A stretch of 64,000 nt of DNA from assembly GCA_032622095.1 (NCBI GenBank), contig CP136066.1, positions 48,086,911 through 48,150,910 of the forward strand, in the 5' to 3' direction. The translations under genes were made by a program, and so were the position numbers. The notes below the pieces were generated by a model that did no database searches, was not told where the DNA came from, and saw only the letters and a program-made list of their open reading frames with translations. Positions 1 through 11,274 of this stretch are shown here, one piece after another. Within the stretch, counting starts at the first letter, position 1; every line of letters starts with the position of its first letter. Source of the DNA: Siphonodentalium dalli (lineage: Eukaryota; Mollusca; Scaphopoda; Gadilida; Siphonodentaliidae).

Positions 1-1357
1 GATGTTGAGTTAAGATTTTTCAAAATCCAACGGGTTAGCCTTTATTGCTGGCACTTTGTTAATCTCGGTTTATCTTGAATACGGTTATGCCCACCATAGT
101 AAATAATTTAACCCAGATTGGTGTTTGAAAACTGCTATATGTATTTATTTAATAAGAAGGAAATTTTAAAAATAAAACATCAGTAAAATTGAGTTGATAT
201 AGGTTACAAACAACTAAATCCACATAGTTATGCTCCTTGGATTTATGTTCAGAAACTCCAATCAGATAGAAACTAGTCCTATCAGCTGGTTGGTACAAAA
301 TTAAAACAAAAAAACTATTGGAAACTATGAACGGGAATTTGAATTTGAAAACGACCGCACCTCTCGGGTTCATATGATGAATCTATCAGACTTGAGACTT
401 CATGTCAAGTATGATATGTTGCTGAACATATGTCCGTCGCTTTCGATACAAACGTTAAAGTTGTAGCATGAGGAAAATATTAGTTGTTTGTAACCTACTA
501 AATTGACTGAATTCATTCATTCTCAAGTGCTCGACCATTTCCGCTGGAATAGCCTTTCCTATATATAAACATACATGTTCATGTAAGGCCACACCGCGCG
601 GTCCTGGCGATGAGGTGATCACGGTGAATCGTTGTCAAATAGCATCGCAAACCATGCGCGATTTCAAACTTAATACAAATTGCCTATTAAAGGTACGGTT
701 GGCCTTGGCGGTGGGTATCCTGTGAAAATATTTCCACCCGTCAAAAACCGCCACAAACAGAAAGAACAACAAAATGTAGACAGACTTTGTCCGTATACAA
801 ATAAGAAATATCGCATAAACAGTATGTTATTGTCATATATTTGACCATTGTTATGTAAACAAAAGCATAAAAAGTTACTTTTCTGGTGTTTGTTTATATT
901 ATGATGGTAAACATAAAGAGCGTTCTTTGTTGGTGAATTCCTGATATGGAACGAATAAAGAGCGTTTATGCCATTTGTGTGTGATTAGCCAGCAGCATTG
1001 TGCTGTCTTATGTAACACAATCAGGCTCTTGCTTAGGTAAAATATAGTAAATCTTTATGATAACATGCTGTTAACGCGATGGTCATGGTATATATGAACG
1101 AAACTGTATGCGTTTTAATGTTTTTCTGTTTACGGTGATTGGAACAAATATGAATATTTTCGACAACTAAGGCCTCACGTGCCTTTGACGACTGAACATT
1201 ATAAATTATATATTTAGTCAATCTCTCGAACAAATCCATAAAAAATTGTTACCTTACATGAGACATGGATCGTTGTTAATCGCGTGATTGGAATAGTAGT
1301 GGTCTATTACAGCGGAAATGACGGAGCCGTTAAAGTGTGTGTGATGTGAGGGTGGCC
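1..1357. other. No gene recognised (downstream flank of the WSC exon)
   Basis: AT-rich DNA without a long open frame, splice-flanked exon or clear repeat pair. If the WSC exon at 1358-1524 is terminal, the 3' UTR of that minus-strand gene should lie here. I could not fix a polyadenylation signal with confidence. The motif ATAAAGAGCGTT occurs near 955 and recurs near 51115, 51810 and 54233 in the SINE-like cluster, so part of this stretch may be old repeat. Confidence 0.4.
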
Positions 1358-1524
1358 TCACACGCCTGTCTGGAACACTGACAGAGCCCAACCTCCTCCA
1401 CACTTCTGGTTCCCGTCTCCTGGGCAAATAAAGTCACATGATGATTCAGGAAGGCGTCCATATCTACCATAGCTCATTCCACAGAAACACTGCTTCCCGA
1501 TCTGCACGCCAGCATAAGGATATC
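1358..1524 (-). CDS. WSC domain, C-terminal half (exon)
   Basis: Minus-strand exon preceded by a clean acceptor (pyrimidine run, then TTTTCAG) and opening in phase 1. The frame carries the second half of a WSC domain: YAGVQ-G-QCFCG, then Cys-Asp-Phe-Ile-Cys-Pro-Gly, then KCGGG-ALSVFQ. This matches the family pattern of a CFCG box, a C-x3-C-x-G block and a closing CGG-x-x-SVY segment. WSC domains are cysteine-rich extracellular modules, typically carbohydrate-binding, found in fungal wall sensors and in animal secreted or membrane proteins. The frame ends in TGA at 1358-1360, four residues after SVFQ, so this may be the last exon. Alternatively, GTGAGG overlapping the stop could be a splice donor. 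The 5' partner exon is at 5312-5449, and the phase-1 junctions match and restore an uninterrupted domain. The domain call is strong; the exon's 3' end is uncertain. Confidence 0.85.
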
Positions 1525-2733
1525 CTGAAAAATGACCATAAGAAATTAGAATATGTTCTCCCACATTAAAGCAATGAAATGAAAATTCATACTGAGCCAG
1601 TGTCTTAGTAAATCTGATATATACATACATGCAGACGATAGTTTTCTTTTCTGAATAACGTACGACGTTTCTCCTCGAGTACGATATGAATGGCAATTTA
1701 AAAGAAATAGTCATTGCGTCTCACGAGAGGAGAGATATATTTAACAGGGCTGCAACGATGCAAGACAAGACAAGTTATCTTTCGATTTCTATCGTACAGA
1801 TAGGGTTCCCGCGTAAAAAAACCCCACAGAACTGAAACAGGGACGCCGGTGTCACACCGGCTGTCCTTGCCATCGATTCCAGAGCTAGCGGAATTAGGTA
1901 CGTTGATGTCATCCCGGCGTTCATGCCAGCGACTTTTTAGTGGAGCTGGACACACTTCCACAAAGGAAACCGGAATACAATCACATCTCGGTGTCCTCCA
2001 TCTCCACCACCATCACCAACAACAACAGCGAGTCCACAAACAGATGTGGATCTGGCTGCTGTAAAATGACTAATGAGCGAGCTGGTGGCTGCTTCTAACA
2101 CCCAAAGCAAAGAAATATATCTGTCGTTGGATCTCCTAAAGAAAATCCACCAACGCCACCAGCTCCTGAACAAAAACAACTACCACACTACCAGAATAAT
2201 GGCAAAAGCCAAAAAGGTAAAAGTAAAAGAAATTATCGCAATGTCTAGATCATTATCCACCCTTTCGTGACCCCTCACAACATACCCACCAACACCTTAA
2301 AAACCCCATGGCAGTCCCGGGACCCTCCATAAAACCACAAATAAAGAAGAACTCTCATACAAATTCTCGATCACATCAAATATCCTGGGGGCAAGTCATG
2401 GCTACATTCAAATGGTATTCTGGAAATGACAAAACAGTTATTCTTAGAATGGTCCCCAGATCTGACCTTGCCTGTTTACAGTCAAATATGTTCCTACTCA
2501 AACAGCAGTCATGATTTCGTAGCTGCATTGGACGGTCTGTACTATATATTACGCATTTTATTATTAGTTTCCTCATATACTATGTATGACGTACCATACT
2601 ACTCTTTTCGATTCTACAAATGTTCGATTTGGATGACAATAACTATACTCTAAATTACGATTGGGGTCCATTCTTTCGAAGAACCGTGGTGTACAAAGTG
2701 TAATTATCGATAATCACCACACGAATTATAGAC
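1525..2733. other. Intron-like DNA, no supported gene
   Basis: Lies between the two WSC exons. Short frames near 1849-2270 on the plus strand are rich in His, Gln, Ser and Lys because of CACCAC/CAACAA low-complexity DNA. I do not recognise them and see no splice signals around them. This could be a decayed transposon gene, but no motif supports that. Confidence 0.4.
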
Positions 2734-2765
2734 TTAACCCTTTACCAAACAGAACGGCCATGTGG

Positions 2766-2830
2766 CAATGCATTCTCTTATATATGCGAGTCGACCATAG
2801 GTCGCCTCGCATATATAAGAGAATGCATTG
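2766..2830. repeat. Long palindrome, copy 1 (25-bp perfect arms)
   Basis: Arms CAATGCATTCTCTTATATAT plus GCGAG are perfectly complementary across a 15-base centre, which is itself nearly palindromic (CGACC ATA GGTCG). As single-stranded DNA or RNA it would fold into one hairpin of about 65 nt. Three more copies lie at 2938-3006, 42691-42759 and 42987-43051. Confidence 0.9.
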
Positions 2831-2937
2831 GCTTAAAATTGTCAAAGAATGTAGAAAAATATTATAAAAATTGTTAAAAAATTATAACATTGTTAAAGAA
2901 TGTAAGAAAAAATGGTAAAAAGTGCTAATGCATTTAG

Positions 2938-3006
2938 GCCAATGCATTCTCTTATATATGCGAGGCGACCTATGGTCGACTCGCATATATAAGAGAATGC
3001 ATTGGC
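2938..3006. repeat. Long palindrome, copy 2
   Basis: Same palindrome as 2766-2830, with the asymmetric centre in the opposite orientation. The pair therefore acts as inverted ends around about 107 bp of A-rich DNA containing ATTGTTAAAGAATG motifs. The same pair and similar A-rich filler recur at 42691-43051. Confidence 0.9.
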
Positions 3007-3324
3007 ACAGGGCATAACTGTAACCAACACAATGTGGTCAATGAACCGGTTCCAATGATATCCATATTTGTATGGTGTTATTGAGACAGACCGAAGATAT
3101 TTTAGGTTGTTGAAGCTTTATTTGGGCGTTTTTGGCCGTTTTGTTGGGTAAAGGGTTAATGTGAACCTTATTTGGTGGGAATACAGAGAAATATATAAAC
3201 CGAATTTGATAATCAAACAAGACTAAATTAAAAGCCACCGCTACCCCTGTGTGAGTACTTTAGCTTTGGTTCGTTAATTTCGCTAGTGTATGGTCGTATT
3301 AAATATTTAGCATCACTAATACGT

Positions 3325-3835
3325 ATACAAGAAAACCATAGTCAGAAATGGTAACACCACCAAGATCATATCATTAGCCACAAATATAAATTATAATATA
3401 AAATATATTGGTTACATGAATTCACCGCCTCAGAATTCCGTTAAAACAACTAATCCTTCAAATTATTACAAAAAAAATACGGCTTATTACTGCAGGTTTC
3501 TCATTCACCACACCAGAAAGCTTCTAAATGCGGATCAAAACTCGGAGGTATTGACTATTGTGTTCCCGCCAAGAGTGTATGGCCCAGTCATTGTTCATAC
3601 CTAAACGTCGAAAGCAATTAACGCGGTCATAACGGTTACATACTGCAACTATAAGACATCCAGCGAATACACACCCCACGAAAAAAACCCACGAATGTGT
3701 TTGCTTTTGCCATGCGAGATATCCCATCGCTATAGCTCAATTTGACACGGCCAGATTAGCTTTTCTACAATATCCTAATACAATAAAGCTTCTCAAATCA
3801 CCGGCATAGTCAATATAACTTTCACGAACTTGTAC
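3325..3835 (+). repeat. Dispersed repeat R1, copy 1, ending in a LINE RT scrap
   Basis: Starts near CAAGAAAACCATAGTCAG and runs through CAGAATTCCGTTAAAACAAC and GCAATTAACGCGGTCATAA to CTCAAATCACCGGCATAGTC. Related copies are at about 3957-4275 (partial), 6995-7110 (partial) and inverted at 44985-45462. Its right end, about 3785-3835, matches the start of the LINE reverse-transcriptase fragment near 45000, including the Gly-Ile-Val-x-x-Thr-Phe-Thr-Asn-Leu codons. Element class unknown. Confidence 0.7.
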
Positions 3836-3945
3836 ATTCCAGCTACAGCTTTTACCGGACTCGGGGTCGCAGTTCAACTTTAACGCGTCCCAAAATAACC
3901 GCATTCGGCCGGGGTAGCACTAGTACAGCTTTTAAAGCGACCCAA
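3833..3945 (+). repeat. Diverged relative of the 4356-4834 repeat
   Basis: TTCCAGCTACAGCTTTTACC, then GGTCGCAGTTCAACTTT, resembles the 'CCCAACTACACCTTTTACCG ... GCGCAGTTCGACTTTTAA' core of the tandem duplication starting at 4356. Confidence 0.45.
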
Positions 3946-3956
3946 TCTATTTACAA

Positions 3957-4275
3957 TAAAACCGTAATCAGAAATGGTAACGCCCTCAAGATCATATTAT
4001 TAGCCATAAATTATAAATTATAATATAAAATATATTGGTTACATGAATTCACCCCCTCAGAATTCCGTTAAAACAACTAATCCTTCAAATTATTGCAAAC
4101 AACTACGGCTTATTACTGCAGGTTTCTGATTCACCACACCATAAAACCTCTAAATGCGGATAAAAAATCGGAGGTATTGTGTTCCCGCCACGAGAGCATG
4201 GTCCAGCCATTGTTCATACCTAAAGATCGAAAGCAATTAACACGGTCATAATTATTACATACTGCAACTATAATA
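3957..4275 (+). repeat. Dispersed repeat R1, copy 2 (partial)
   Basis: Same order of motifs as copy 1 (AATCAGAAATGGTAACGCC, CAGAATTCCGTTAAAACAAC, GCAATTAACACGGTCATAA) but lacking the right-hand 180 bp. Together with copy 1 it makes a direct repeat about 620 bp apart. Confidence 0.7.
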
Positions 4276-4355
4276 CCATCACAACACAACCATCAGTGGG
4301 CTGCAGAACGAAAAATATCTATAAAAGTTGAAATATAAGACTTACAAATTATCTT

Positions 4356-4834
4356 TTAAATTTCTTTTATTAGTAATTCACATAGCTTGTCACAAACCAA
4401 AAATCATCATTATTGACATAATAATGTAAAGGACAATAAACAAAATTGAAATTCCCAACTACACCTTTTACCGGTGATCGGCCTCCTGATCGCGCAGTTC
4501 GACTTTTAAACTAATAAACCAGAAAAGCCATAAAACCTACATGGGACCACGGAATTTTATAATTTGGCCCACAGTATACACCTGGTGGTGTTAATACATT
4601 TCTTTTATTGGTAATTGACATAGCTTGTCACAAACCAAAATCAACATTATTGACATAATAATGTAAAGGACAATAAACGAAATTGAAAATCCCAACTACC
4701 CCTTTTACCGGCGACCGGCCTCCTGATCGAGCAGTTCGACTTTTAAACTAATAAACCGGAAAAACCATAAAAACCTACATGGGACCACGGAATTTGTATA
4801 ATTTGGCCCATAATATACACCTGGTGGTGTTAAT
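4356..4834 (+). repeat. Tandem duplication, about 239-bp unit x2
   Basis: Copy 1 is about 4356-4594 and copy 2 about 4597-4834. Both run from CTTTTATT(A/G)GTAATT through CATAGCTTGTCACAAACC, the CCGGCCTCCTGATC-type core and AGTTCGACTTTTAAACTAAT to CACCTGGTGGTGTTAATA, with scattered substitutions and small indels. No coding content seen. Confidence 0.85.
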
Positions 4835-5311
4835 AAGAGTATGGTCTTGGTGTATGCATCATGATTTGCTGACAAATGCCAGTTCTCACGGTTCGAGCAA
4901 CACATGGCCACCCGCAGTCACTTCCACTATAACTCTCAGTCTTATCTCGATGAAATTTCAGCCTAGGAGCACGTGATCCGTAACACATATGCTGTCGCTG
5001 GGACTTGATATATCAGTGTGCGTAATTCTCTACTGCTTTCAGAATCGCCAGAATACTAATATGTATAGAGTGCTATGACAGTCATAATCCGCCCTTAATA
5101 TAAGTTTGGTTGGTAGTACATCATCATCTACAAAATGGTGGTAAGTTTTGCACTAAACATTTGTACATGTATCAGCCAATCTGTTTAAACATTGACCACC
5201 GCGAACCGGTGTGTTGGAGTCCATACAATAAACTAACTGTAGATTGATGAAATTCACGTTATCACTTTGTGATACGAATCATACGATCGTCTCTTTTTCG
5301 GAGTTACTCAC
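4835..5311. other. Intron sequence, nothing else recognised
   Basis: Sits immediately downstream, on the minus strand, of the WSC exon donor at 5311. No repeat or open frame supported. Confidence 0.4.
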
Positions 5312-5449
5312 CTTGAGTTGCACAAAGGTTGATGCAGAAAGCATGTGAGTTCTGATTTGCGATGACAAATATTCCGCACAGGTCCCGGTCCCAATCATCT
5401 TTGAAACACCCCATGTATTCTCCTCGGTCCTTGTCCTCTTCCTGTAGTT
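5312..5449 (-). CDS. WSC domain, N-terminal half (exon)
   Basis: Minus-strand exon of 138 bp, phase 1 at both ends. The acceptor is AACCACAG at 5457-5450 and the donor is AAG|GTGAGT at 5311-5306. The frame reads ELQEEDKDRGEYMGCFKDD, then a variable stretch, then HAFCINLCATQG. This is the family opening of Y-x-GC(F/Y)-x-D followed by the C-x3-C helix. The codon split at the donor (G|) joins the GA of the exon at 1358-1524 to give Gly, followed by YPYAGVQ, which completes a typical WSC domain of about 85 residues. An alternative acceptor eight bases inside (CTACAG) would start in phase 0. The phase-1 choice matches the phase-1 donor of the PAN-like exon at 45476. The domain call is strong; the link to upstream exons is inference. 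Confidence 0.85.
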
Positions 5450-6990
5450 CTGTGGTTGAACATAACAAATGGTATAGACTCATATACAAATGTAGCACGT
5501 CAACTTGTTATGTACATTTATAAATGTTTCGAACTAATTAACGTGGCACCTAATGTCCAAGCCTCGAACTACAATTTAGTAACTGTAACACATGTCATGC
5601 TCATTTAAAACGGACATCTATCCTTATATAGACACTGCTAATGTATGTATAATATTTCTAACTTCAAGATCAACAAGTATGTTACAAGTCATGACCAGTC
5701 CGTATATACGAATTACATGTTCTCAGATCGTCATAACGAACCAAAGCCGGACGCTTTGGGTCGTATAGACTATATCTGATTTTGTGATGTCACCAATTAT
5801 TATATAATACGACACTGCTGTTTTGAATTTTTTCGAGCATTTTTGTCGCAGAGTAGATTGATGGGCTTAAAGCTTTATTGTCGTAATCTGAAATAAACGT
5901 GTGCATCTTTCAATGGCCGGCGTTCCAAAATGGGGGGAGTTAATATCGGAATTAATTATGCACAGTGAAGTTCATTCGTAGCCGCGGTTTACATTTTATT
6001 GAGAACATAATTATAACATATTATGGACTGTCAAATATTGGCATTGGAGTTGCCTAAAATATAAATGTCCCGTGCAACGGGAAAATCTCAATCACTCTGG
6101 TTGGGCTGGGGACAATACTGTAATCGAAATCGAAATTCGTGATGCAAGCAAACGTTATTATATCGCGTTTAAATTATCCTAATATTACATTGTACATACG
6201 TGAATCTGATAATCCTCAGATATCCTTCTGTTTTCATGAAAAACATACTTATGAACAAAGCAGAAGATACATTCAGGTTATCTCAATTCGGTCAATGGTG
6301 AAAGCTACATGATGACGTTGTTCGTCGAGTTTCGTTGAAAACGACATGATGACAATTTATGAATGAAATGAACATTGATGAAATCGACAAGCTACTTCGT
6401 ATAGTGCACATCTCAATCTGATTGTGCACACAGCGTCAGTAGTATAACTGTTAATTTCAGTAAAATACTCCCCTCTAGACAACAACCAACAGTCTTGACT
6501 TTTGGATAATTTCAGTTTGATGTTGGTCGTTTATATTCTCTAATAATTTGTACAAAAGGAATGGTTTTTAAAAGTTTTTTTATTTAGGTTTTAAGTCCGA
6601 GTCGGTGAGCTCGTAGTCTGTTTGCATTGTGAATCTCTCATTTCTCACATGCCTTGATGTATGGTATGATTGACCTAATTTATACACCAAATTGCTATAG
6701 GACCCACTCTGTCTATGAACCCTTATGCATGTATGGAGTGTAATATATCATAATCACACCACGATATAAGGTCTAAGTTAATCTTATTTGATGGGAATAT
6801 ATATGCATCTGTGAAGTTATTTTATGGGATTAAAAAGACACAGATATATTCTCACCCCTGGTCAAATGGTCCTGCAGAAGTTATATGATGTTGGTGGGTT
6901 CTGCTGTTTTGCTATGATGTGGTTAGTACAAAGCGATGCTGGTGACCGCGTGCGCGTTCCGCATCGTGTTTACATCGAATATACTCAATT
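5450..6990. other. Intron-like DNA, no gene recognised
   Basis: No exon with paired splice sites and no strong repeat pair found. CCCGTGCAACGGG near 6069 is a short palindrome of a kind often seen in dispersed repeats; by itself it is not diagnostic. Confidence 0.4.
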
Positions 6991-6994
6991 ACAA

Positions 6995-7110
6995 CATAAA
7001 CAAGAAAACCATAGTCAGAAATGGTAACGCCACCAAGATAGTATTACATATAAATAGAAATTATAAAAAATACATAAAATATTTTGATAACAATTGCGTT
7101 TAAACAAGTA
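6995..7110 (+). repeat. Dispersed repeat R1, copy 3 (short 5' fragment)
   Basis: ACAAGAAAACCATAGTCAGA, then ATGGTAACGCCACCAAGAT, as at 3329 and in the inverted copy near 45430, followed by a decayed version of the AT-rich stretch. Confidence 0.6.
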
Positions 7111-7375
7111 ATCCTTCACATTATTACTAACAAAGTAAACGACTGTGGGGTCACTCAACAGATTATAAAGATTTGGGCATAGTATACTGTAAATACTAAA
7201 ATTTAAATGAAATAATTAAAAGATAAAATTTAGCAAGTAGTAAAAGTTAATTTTCTCATTTAATTTTTTGTTTTTTTTTAAATAAAGCAATAATTTAAAT
7301 GTGACATTTGGTTTAAAAAAAATGATTGACCGTGGCTCTTCTAATAATTGCGCGACTGACCTGGTCAATTGTTCT

Positions 7376-7606
7376 TAAGAAGTTGTTTTGAGAATTACTA
7401 TGGAGGGAAATAGTTATGGCTGTGGCTTCGCAAGTAATTAACTTGGTGACGTGATGTTAACAAATCTGAACTCCAGTTAACCAAGGACGCTTCATACCAA
7501 ATATAAGAAGAATTAATAATTCTTTAGAAGTTGTTTTAAGATTTACTATGGAGGGAAAGAATTGTGGTGCTGGCTTCGCAACTATTTGACGTCATTGTAA
7601 CAAATA
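7376..7606 (+). repeat. Diverged direct duplication, offset about 150 bp
   Basis: AGAAGTTGTTTTGAGAATTA, followed by CTATGGAGGGAAA, a GTGGCTTCGCAA(G/C)TA block and GACGT...GTAACAAAT, occurs at 7376-7466. It recurs in diverged form at 7527-7606. Confidence 0.6.
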
Positions 7607-7620
7607 TAAATATTAGTCAC

Positions 7621-7929
7621 TCAGGCAATAGATGTATCTATTCTGTATATTAAGTTATTGGGTCTTACGTGTCTTGAGATGTCTAAATAGTTTTCGATGG
7701 ACAGATCGCACAAGGGACCCACGCCAATCTTCTCTGTTGGTATTCCAATTGTTGGCTCATTAAATATGCACATATGCTTAAGATACAGTCGCACGATCCC
7801 GTAAGTCGGGTTTTGGATCCAAGTTAATGAAAATATCATTGAAATAATCGGTTTCCCCCAATAAACATCCATATATTCAATATACATGTTTTGGAGCAGA
7901 ATTAGGCAGTCCATATTGGACGCCATCAT
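7621..7929 (-). other. Uncharacterised 102-codon open frame
   Basis: Opens with Met-Met-Ala-Ser-Asn-Met and runs 102 codons to a stop at 7621-7623. I recognise no family. The first third is hydrophobic (an Ile/Leu/Tyr/Trp-rich stretch around residues 8-45); the rest is mixed. It lies in the proposed 40-kb intron between tandem repeats and has no splice or promoter evidence. The length is unusual for this AT-rich DNA but well within chance. Confidence 0.15.
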
Positions 7930-7978
7930 GGAATTTATTTTGTTTTGTTTTAATTTTCACACATAATTATTACTTATG

Positions 7979-8530
7979 TGGATCGAGTTCTCATTAAACC
8001 TCACATCCTTGTATTGGTTACAGTAATGCCCAAAGTAATTGACCACTTAACCACATCAGAATTATTGGTAATTTTTCAGGATTTGAAATCCTGAAAATTT
8101 ACCAATAATTTTGCTGTGGTCAAGTGGTCAATTACTTTGAATATTACTGTATGAGGATAGAGTTATCATTGAACCTCAAATCCTTATATTGGTTACAGTA
8201 ATGCCCAAAGTAATTGACCACTTAACCACAGCAGAATTATGGGTATTTTTTCAGCATTTACAATCCTGACAAATTACCCATTATTCTGCTGTGGTCAAGT
8301 GGTCAATTGTTTTGAACATTACTGTATGATGATTGAGTTATCATTAAACCTCAAATCCTTATATTGGTTACAGTAATGCCCAAAGTAATTGACCCTTTAA
8401 CCACAGCATAATTATGGGTAATTTTTCAGGATTTAGAATCATGAAAAAATACACACAATTTTGCTGTGATTAAGTGATCAATTACTTTGGACATTACTGT
8501 ATGTAGATGGAGTTAAACCTCACATCAGTG
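7979..8530. repeat. Three tandem 175-bp units, each a long imperfect palindrome
   Basis: Units begin at 8016, 8191 and 8366 with GGTTACAGTAATGCCCAAAG. Each carries arms of about 60 bp (ACAGTAATG, AAAGTAATTGACCACTTAA, CCACAGCA, AATTA-TGGGTAAT and their complements) meeting at CAGGATT-AAATCCTG. A spacer GAG(A)TTATCATTAAACCTCA separates units. The third unit is the most decayed. Period and symmetry are directly visible. Confidence 0.9.
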
Positions 8531-8759
8531 TGTTGGGGATTTGGACCTTGACTTGGGTCCTTTGGTTTTGAACGCAACAAATGCGCGTACACCTTATACA
8601 CAAATTTCTTATGTAACCAGAGTTTTTCTTGGATAAGATGAGTTTGAAGCCGGCTTACATTTCAAAATGTTGTCAGTTTTGTATTGTCTGCAGTGAACTC
8701 GACGCGTTGAAGCAAAAGTTACAAAAGATAAAATGTGTATGTGACGAGACTATAATACA
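8531..8759. other. Nothing recognised
   Basis: No frame, repeat or RNA gene supported in this gap. Confidence 0.4.
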
Positions 8760-9700
8760 AATGAAAAAATAAATTGAGGGAGGGGTGGGCGATACAGGGA
8801 ACTAAGGGTTGAACCGATATAAATTTGTAGAGCGATAACGACCAATGTTGACATATTATGCATATCAACTCTACTGTTGCAACAAGGCTATAAAATAGGG
8901 GGGTGTCAGAATCTTAGTCATCTCTATATGTGCCAGAATAGTCATTTATGGAGTTCTATAAGATGTTGGGTTGGTTATATGGACTCGGAGAAAAGGGGTT
9001 TGTACCGATGAACTGACATTATTATGGACCAGGATTATATAGAAAGGAAAAGCATAACCGGGATTAGAGGTTGGGTTGGTTTTATGTGGATAATTGGATA
9101 TGGAATTCATACCGATGAAACGATAAATTAGTGGATCAATGTTGCCATGTAATGTATCGCGACTGTACTAAAGCAGCAATGATATATGGAATTCATACCG
9201 ATGAAACCATACATTAGTGGATCAATGTTGCCATGTAATGCATCGCGACTGTACTAAAGCAACAATGATATAAAATTGAGGGGGGGGGGGGGGGTCTGAA
9301 ATTATCTCCATAGATGGCACCAGGATTATATAGAAAGGAAAAGCAATTGATATACGTATACAGTATACTATAGTAATACCATAGACATATAAGTACAAGT
9401 ATCACGAAATAAAATATTACGTAACATGACTATATACCGATGAAAGAAATAAATAAATTGGACCGGGATTAGAGGTTGGGTTGGTTATATGTGGATAATT
9501 GGATATGGAATTCATACCGATGAAACGATACAAACTAGTGGAACGATAAAGACCAATGTTGACACTTAGTCAGGCTACGCGGGGGAAATAGGGGTTGATA
9601 CGATAGACCGAAATAAATTTGTCGAGTGATAATGACCAATGTTGACGTATAAAGTAACGCGACTGTACTGTCACACAATTATCAGTTGTAACAATATAGA
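8760..9700 (+). repeat. Degenerate short tandem repeat field
   Basis: Recurring phrases 'GGATATGGAATTCATACCGA ... GATCAATGTTGCCATGTAAT ... CGCGACTGTACTAAAGCA' appear as one near-identical pair at about 9097-9182 and 9183-9268. More diverged versions run from 8790 to 9670 (CGATATAAATTTGT(A/C)GAG, CCAATGTTGAC, GGTTGGGTTGGTTATATG). A G-run of 17 lies at about 9279-9295. A decayed minisatellite best explains it. Confidence 0.65.
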
Positions 9701-10640
9701 GATCCAGGGGGGCTGGGAACACCGTAGAGTACAGGGGTAAACCTGTCTTCGGTAACATGGACAAAGGTGCGTAATAAACCTAGGTACACATTCCGAAGCG
9801 CCACACGGACAATTTTGAATGTCAAAATAAATATAGAATAAGTATAGAACGGCAGCGTACCAGTCAAACCGTTCAGCAAGTTTAAATCATAGTGATAGAA
9901 ATATCACGAGGGCCACACACCAAGCAATATCCACAAAAATGATACTATACACGAATTATTGTAAAAACATACCATAGACTTTCCTGATTGTACTATCGGG
10001 AAAAATTCTTAATTGTAAACAAAAGTGTATGCTTATGCATTGGCTGTACTGCCAGATGATAAATTTAGTGGTGTAACACAGCTATGTTCATATCGTACAT
10101 AATTGCACGAATTGTAATGCACTTACAATTAATAAGGGGTAACAACATTATGAATTGAGGACTGTTACATATAAAGGGCTGGACCCCGAATTTCATTAGC
10201 AGTGTATGAAGGGATTAAACTGAAAAAATAACCCAAATATAATATGAATTATATAGAGATAAGTGTATATAAAATGCATATGCATGCAAATGGAACGCTC
10301 TTTATAAGTGGTTTTTAGTATAGTTTGCAAACATTATACTGCTACAGTAAAGTCTACACACTAATATTTTTTATGTTTGATTGTCAGCATAGCTTGATAA
10401 CATTAGGAGGCGTAAATTATATACTTTGGAAAATGTTTACTAAGACCAAGCCGAAAATAGGTATTTAAAATGTTGGGAATCATAAAATAATAGCCAGCAA
10501 TTGGAGTCATCAGGCGAGCGTCTCTGGTATATTAACGAACTTCACATACAGTACGTTTCATTATTAGGTTTCGGTTCTTACAGGGTGAACCGGTCAAATA
10601 TGGACTCTAGTGCCCAATATCGAACAGCTCAGAAAACATT
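9701..10640. other. No gene recognised
   Basis: AT-rich, without a supportable frame or clear repeat. Confidence 0.4.
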
Positions 10641-10649
10641 TGCAGGGCC

Positions 10650-10992
10650 ATAACATTTATTTAACATGGCATCTGCCATATACAAATCCATTTATGTCGA
10701 TAAATCTCTTATTTTTCAAAAAATTAAGCTCAGACTTGGTGTCTGTGTTTGGGATACTTATATATTCCTAAAATGACAGGGTACAGCACGTAATTATTTT
10801 TTAGATCGAAGAAATGATTTTTTTTTTTATGATAAAATTTAACAAAGGATTTCCCATTAAAATCGATTTATGTCTATAAAACTGTCATTTTTCAAAATTT
10901 TGAGCTGAAACTTGGTGTATATGTGTGTAATACTACTATATTCTTAAAATGACAGAGTTCAGCGCGTAATTATGCTTTAGATGGAAGAAATT
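10650..10992 (+). repeat. Diverged tandem duplication, about 170-bp units
   Basis: Unit 1 (about 10650-10818) and unit 2 (about 10830-10992) share ATCCATTTATGTCGATAAA / ATCGATTTATGTCTATAAA, ATTTTTCAAAA, GAGCT-A-ACTTGGTGT and AAAATGACAG-GT-CAGC-CGTAATTAT. Confidence 0.75.
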
Positions 10993-11274
10993 GAATTTGT
11001 TTTCGATAATAAATTTGCAGGTTGGACGGCGGGTCATCGAGTGCGCTCAATTTGTAAACAAAGTATTGTCAATAGTCGTTTTGGTCAAACTATCCATTTT
11101 AGACCGGGACAGCAGATCCGAATAGTAGCTAAGATGTATTTAGATAGAATTATCAAAAGAATTTGACCGATCAGGGTAGATTTTAAGAGAATTGAATGGA
11201 GAAATCTTGGTGATAATTCCAGAAAATAAAAATGGAGGAGAAACACAATTAAACTACCACAATGCACTTCACTA

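Larger units (their letters stand above)
2738..3155. mobile_element. piggyBac-like MITE flanked by TTAA
   Basis: The sequence is bounded by TTAA at 2734-2737 and 3156-3159. Inside these lie 23-bp terminal inverted repeats beginning CCCTTTACC and ending ACGGCCA (2738-2760 and complement of 3133-3155) that match at 21 of 23 positions. A TTAA target with CCY-starting inverted repeats is the hallmark of piggyBac superfamily elements. No transposase is encoded, so it is non-autonomous. The interior contains the two long palindromes at 2766-2830 and 2938-3006. Confidence 0.75.

Noticed and set aside
1849-2270. Plus-strand frames with His/Gln runs and KAKKVKVKE
   Set aside because: They stem from CACCAC/CAACAA low-complexity DNA and have no recognisable domain or splice sites.
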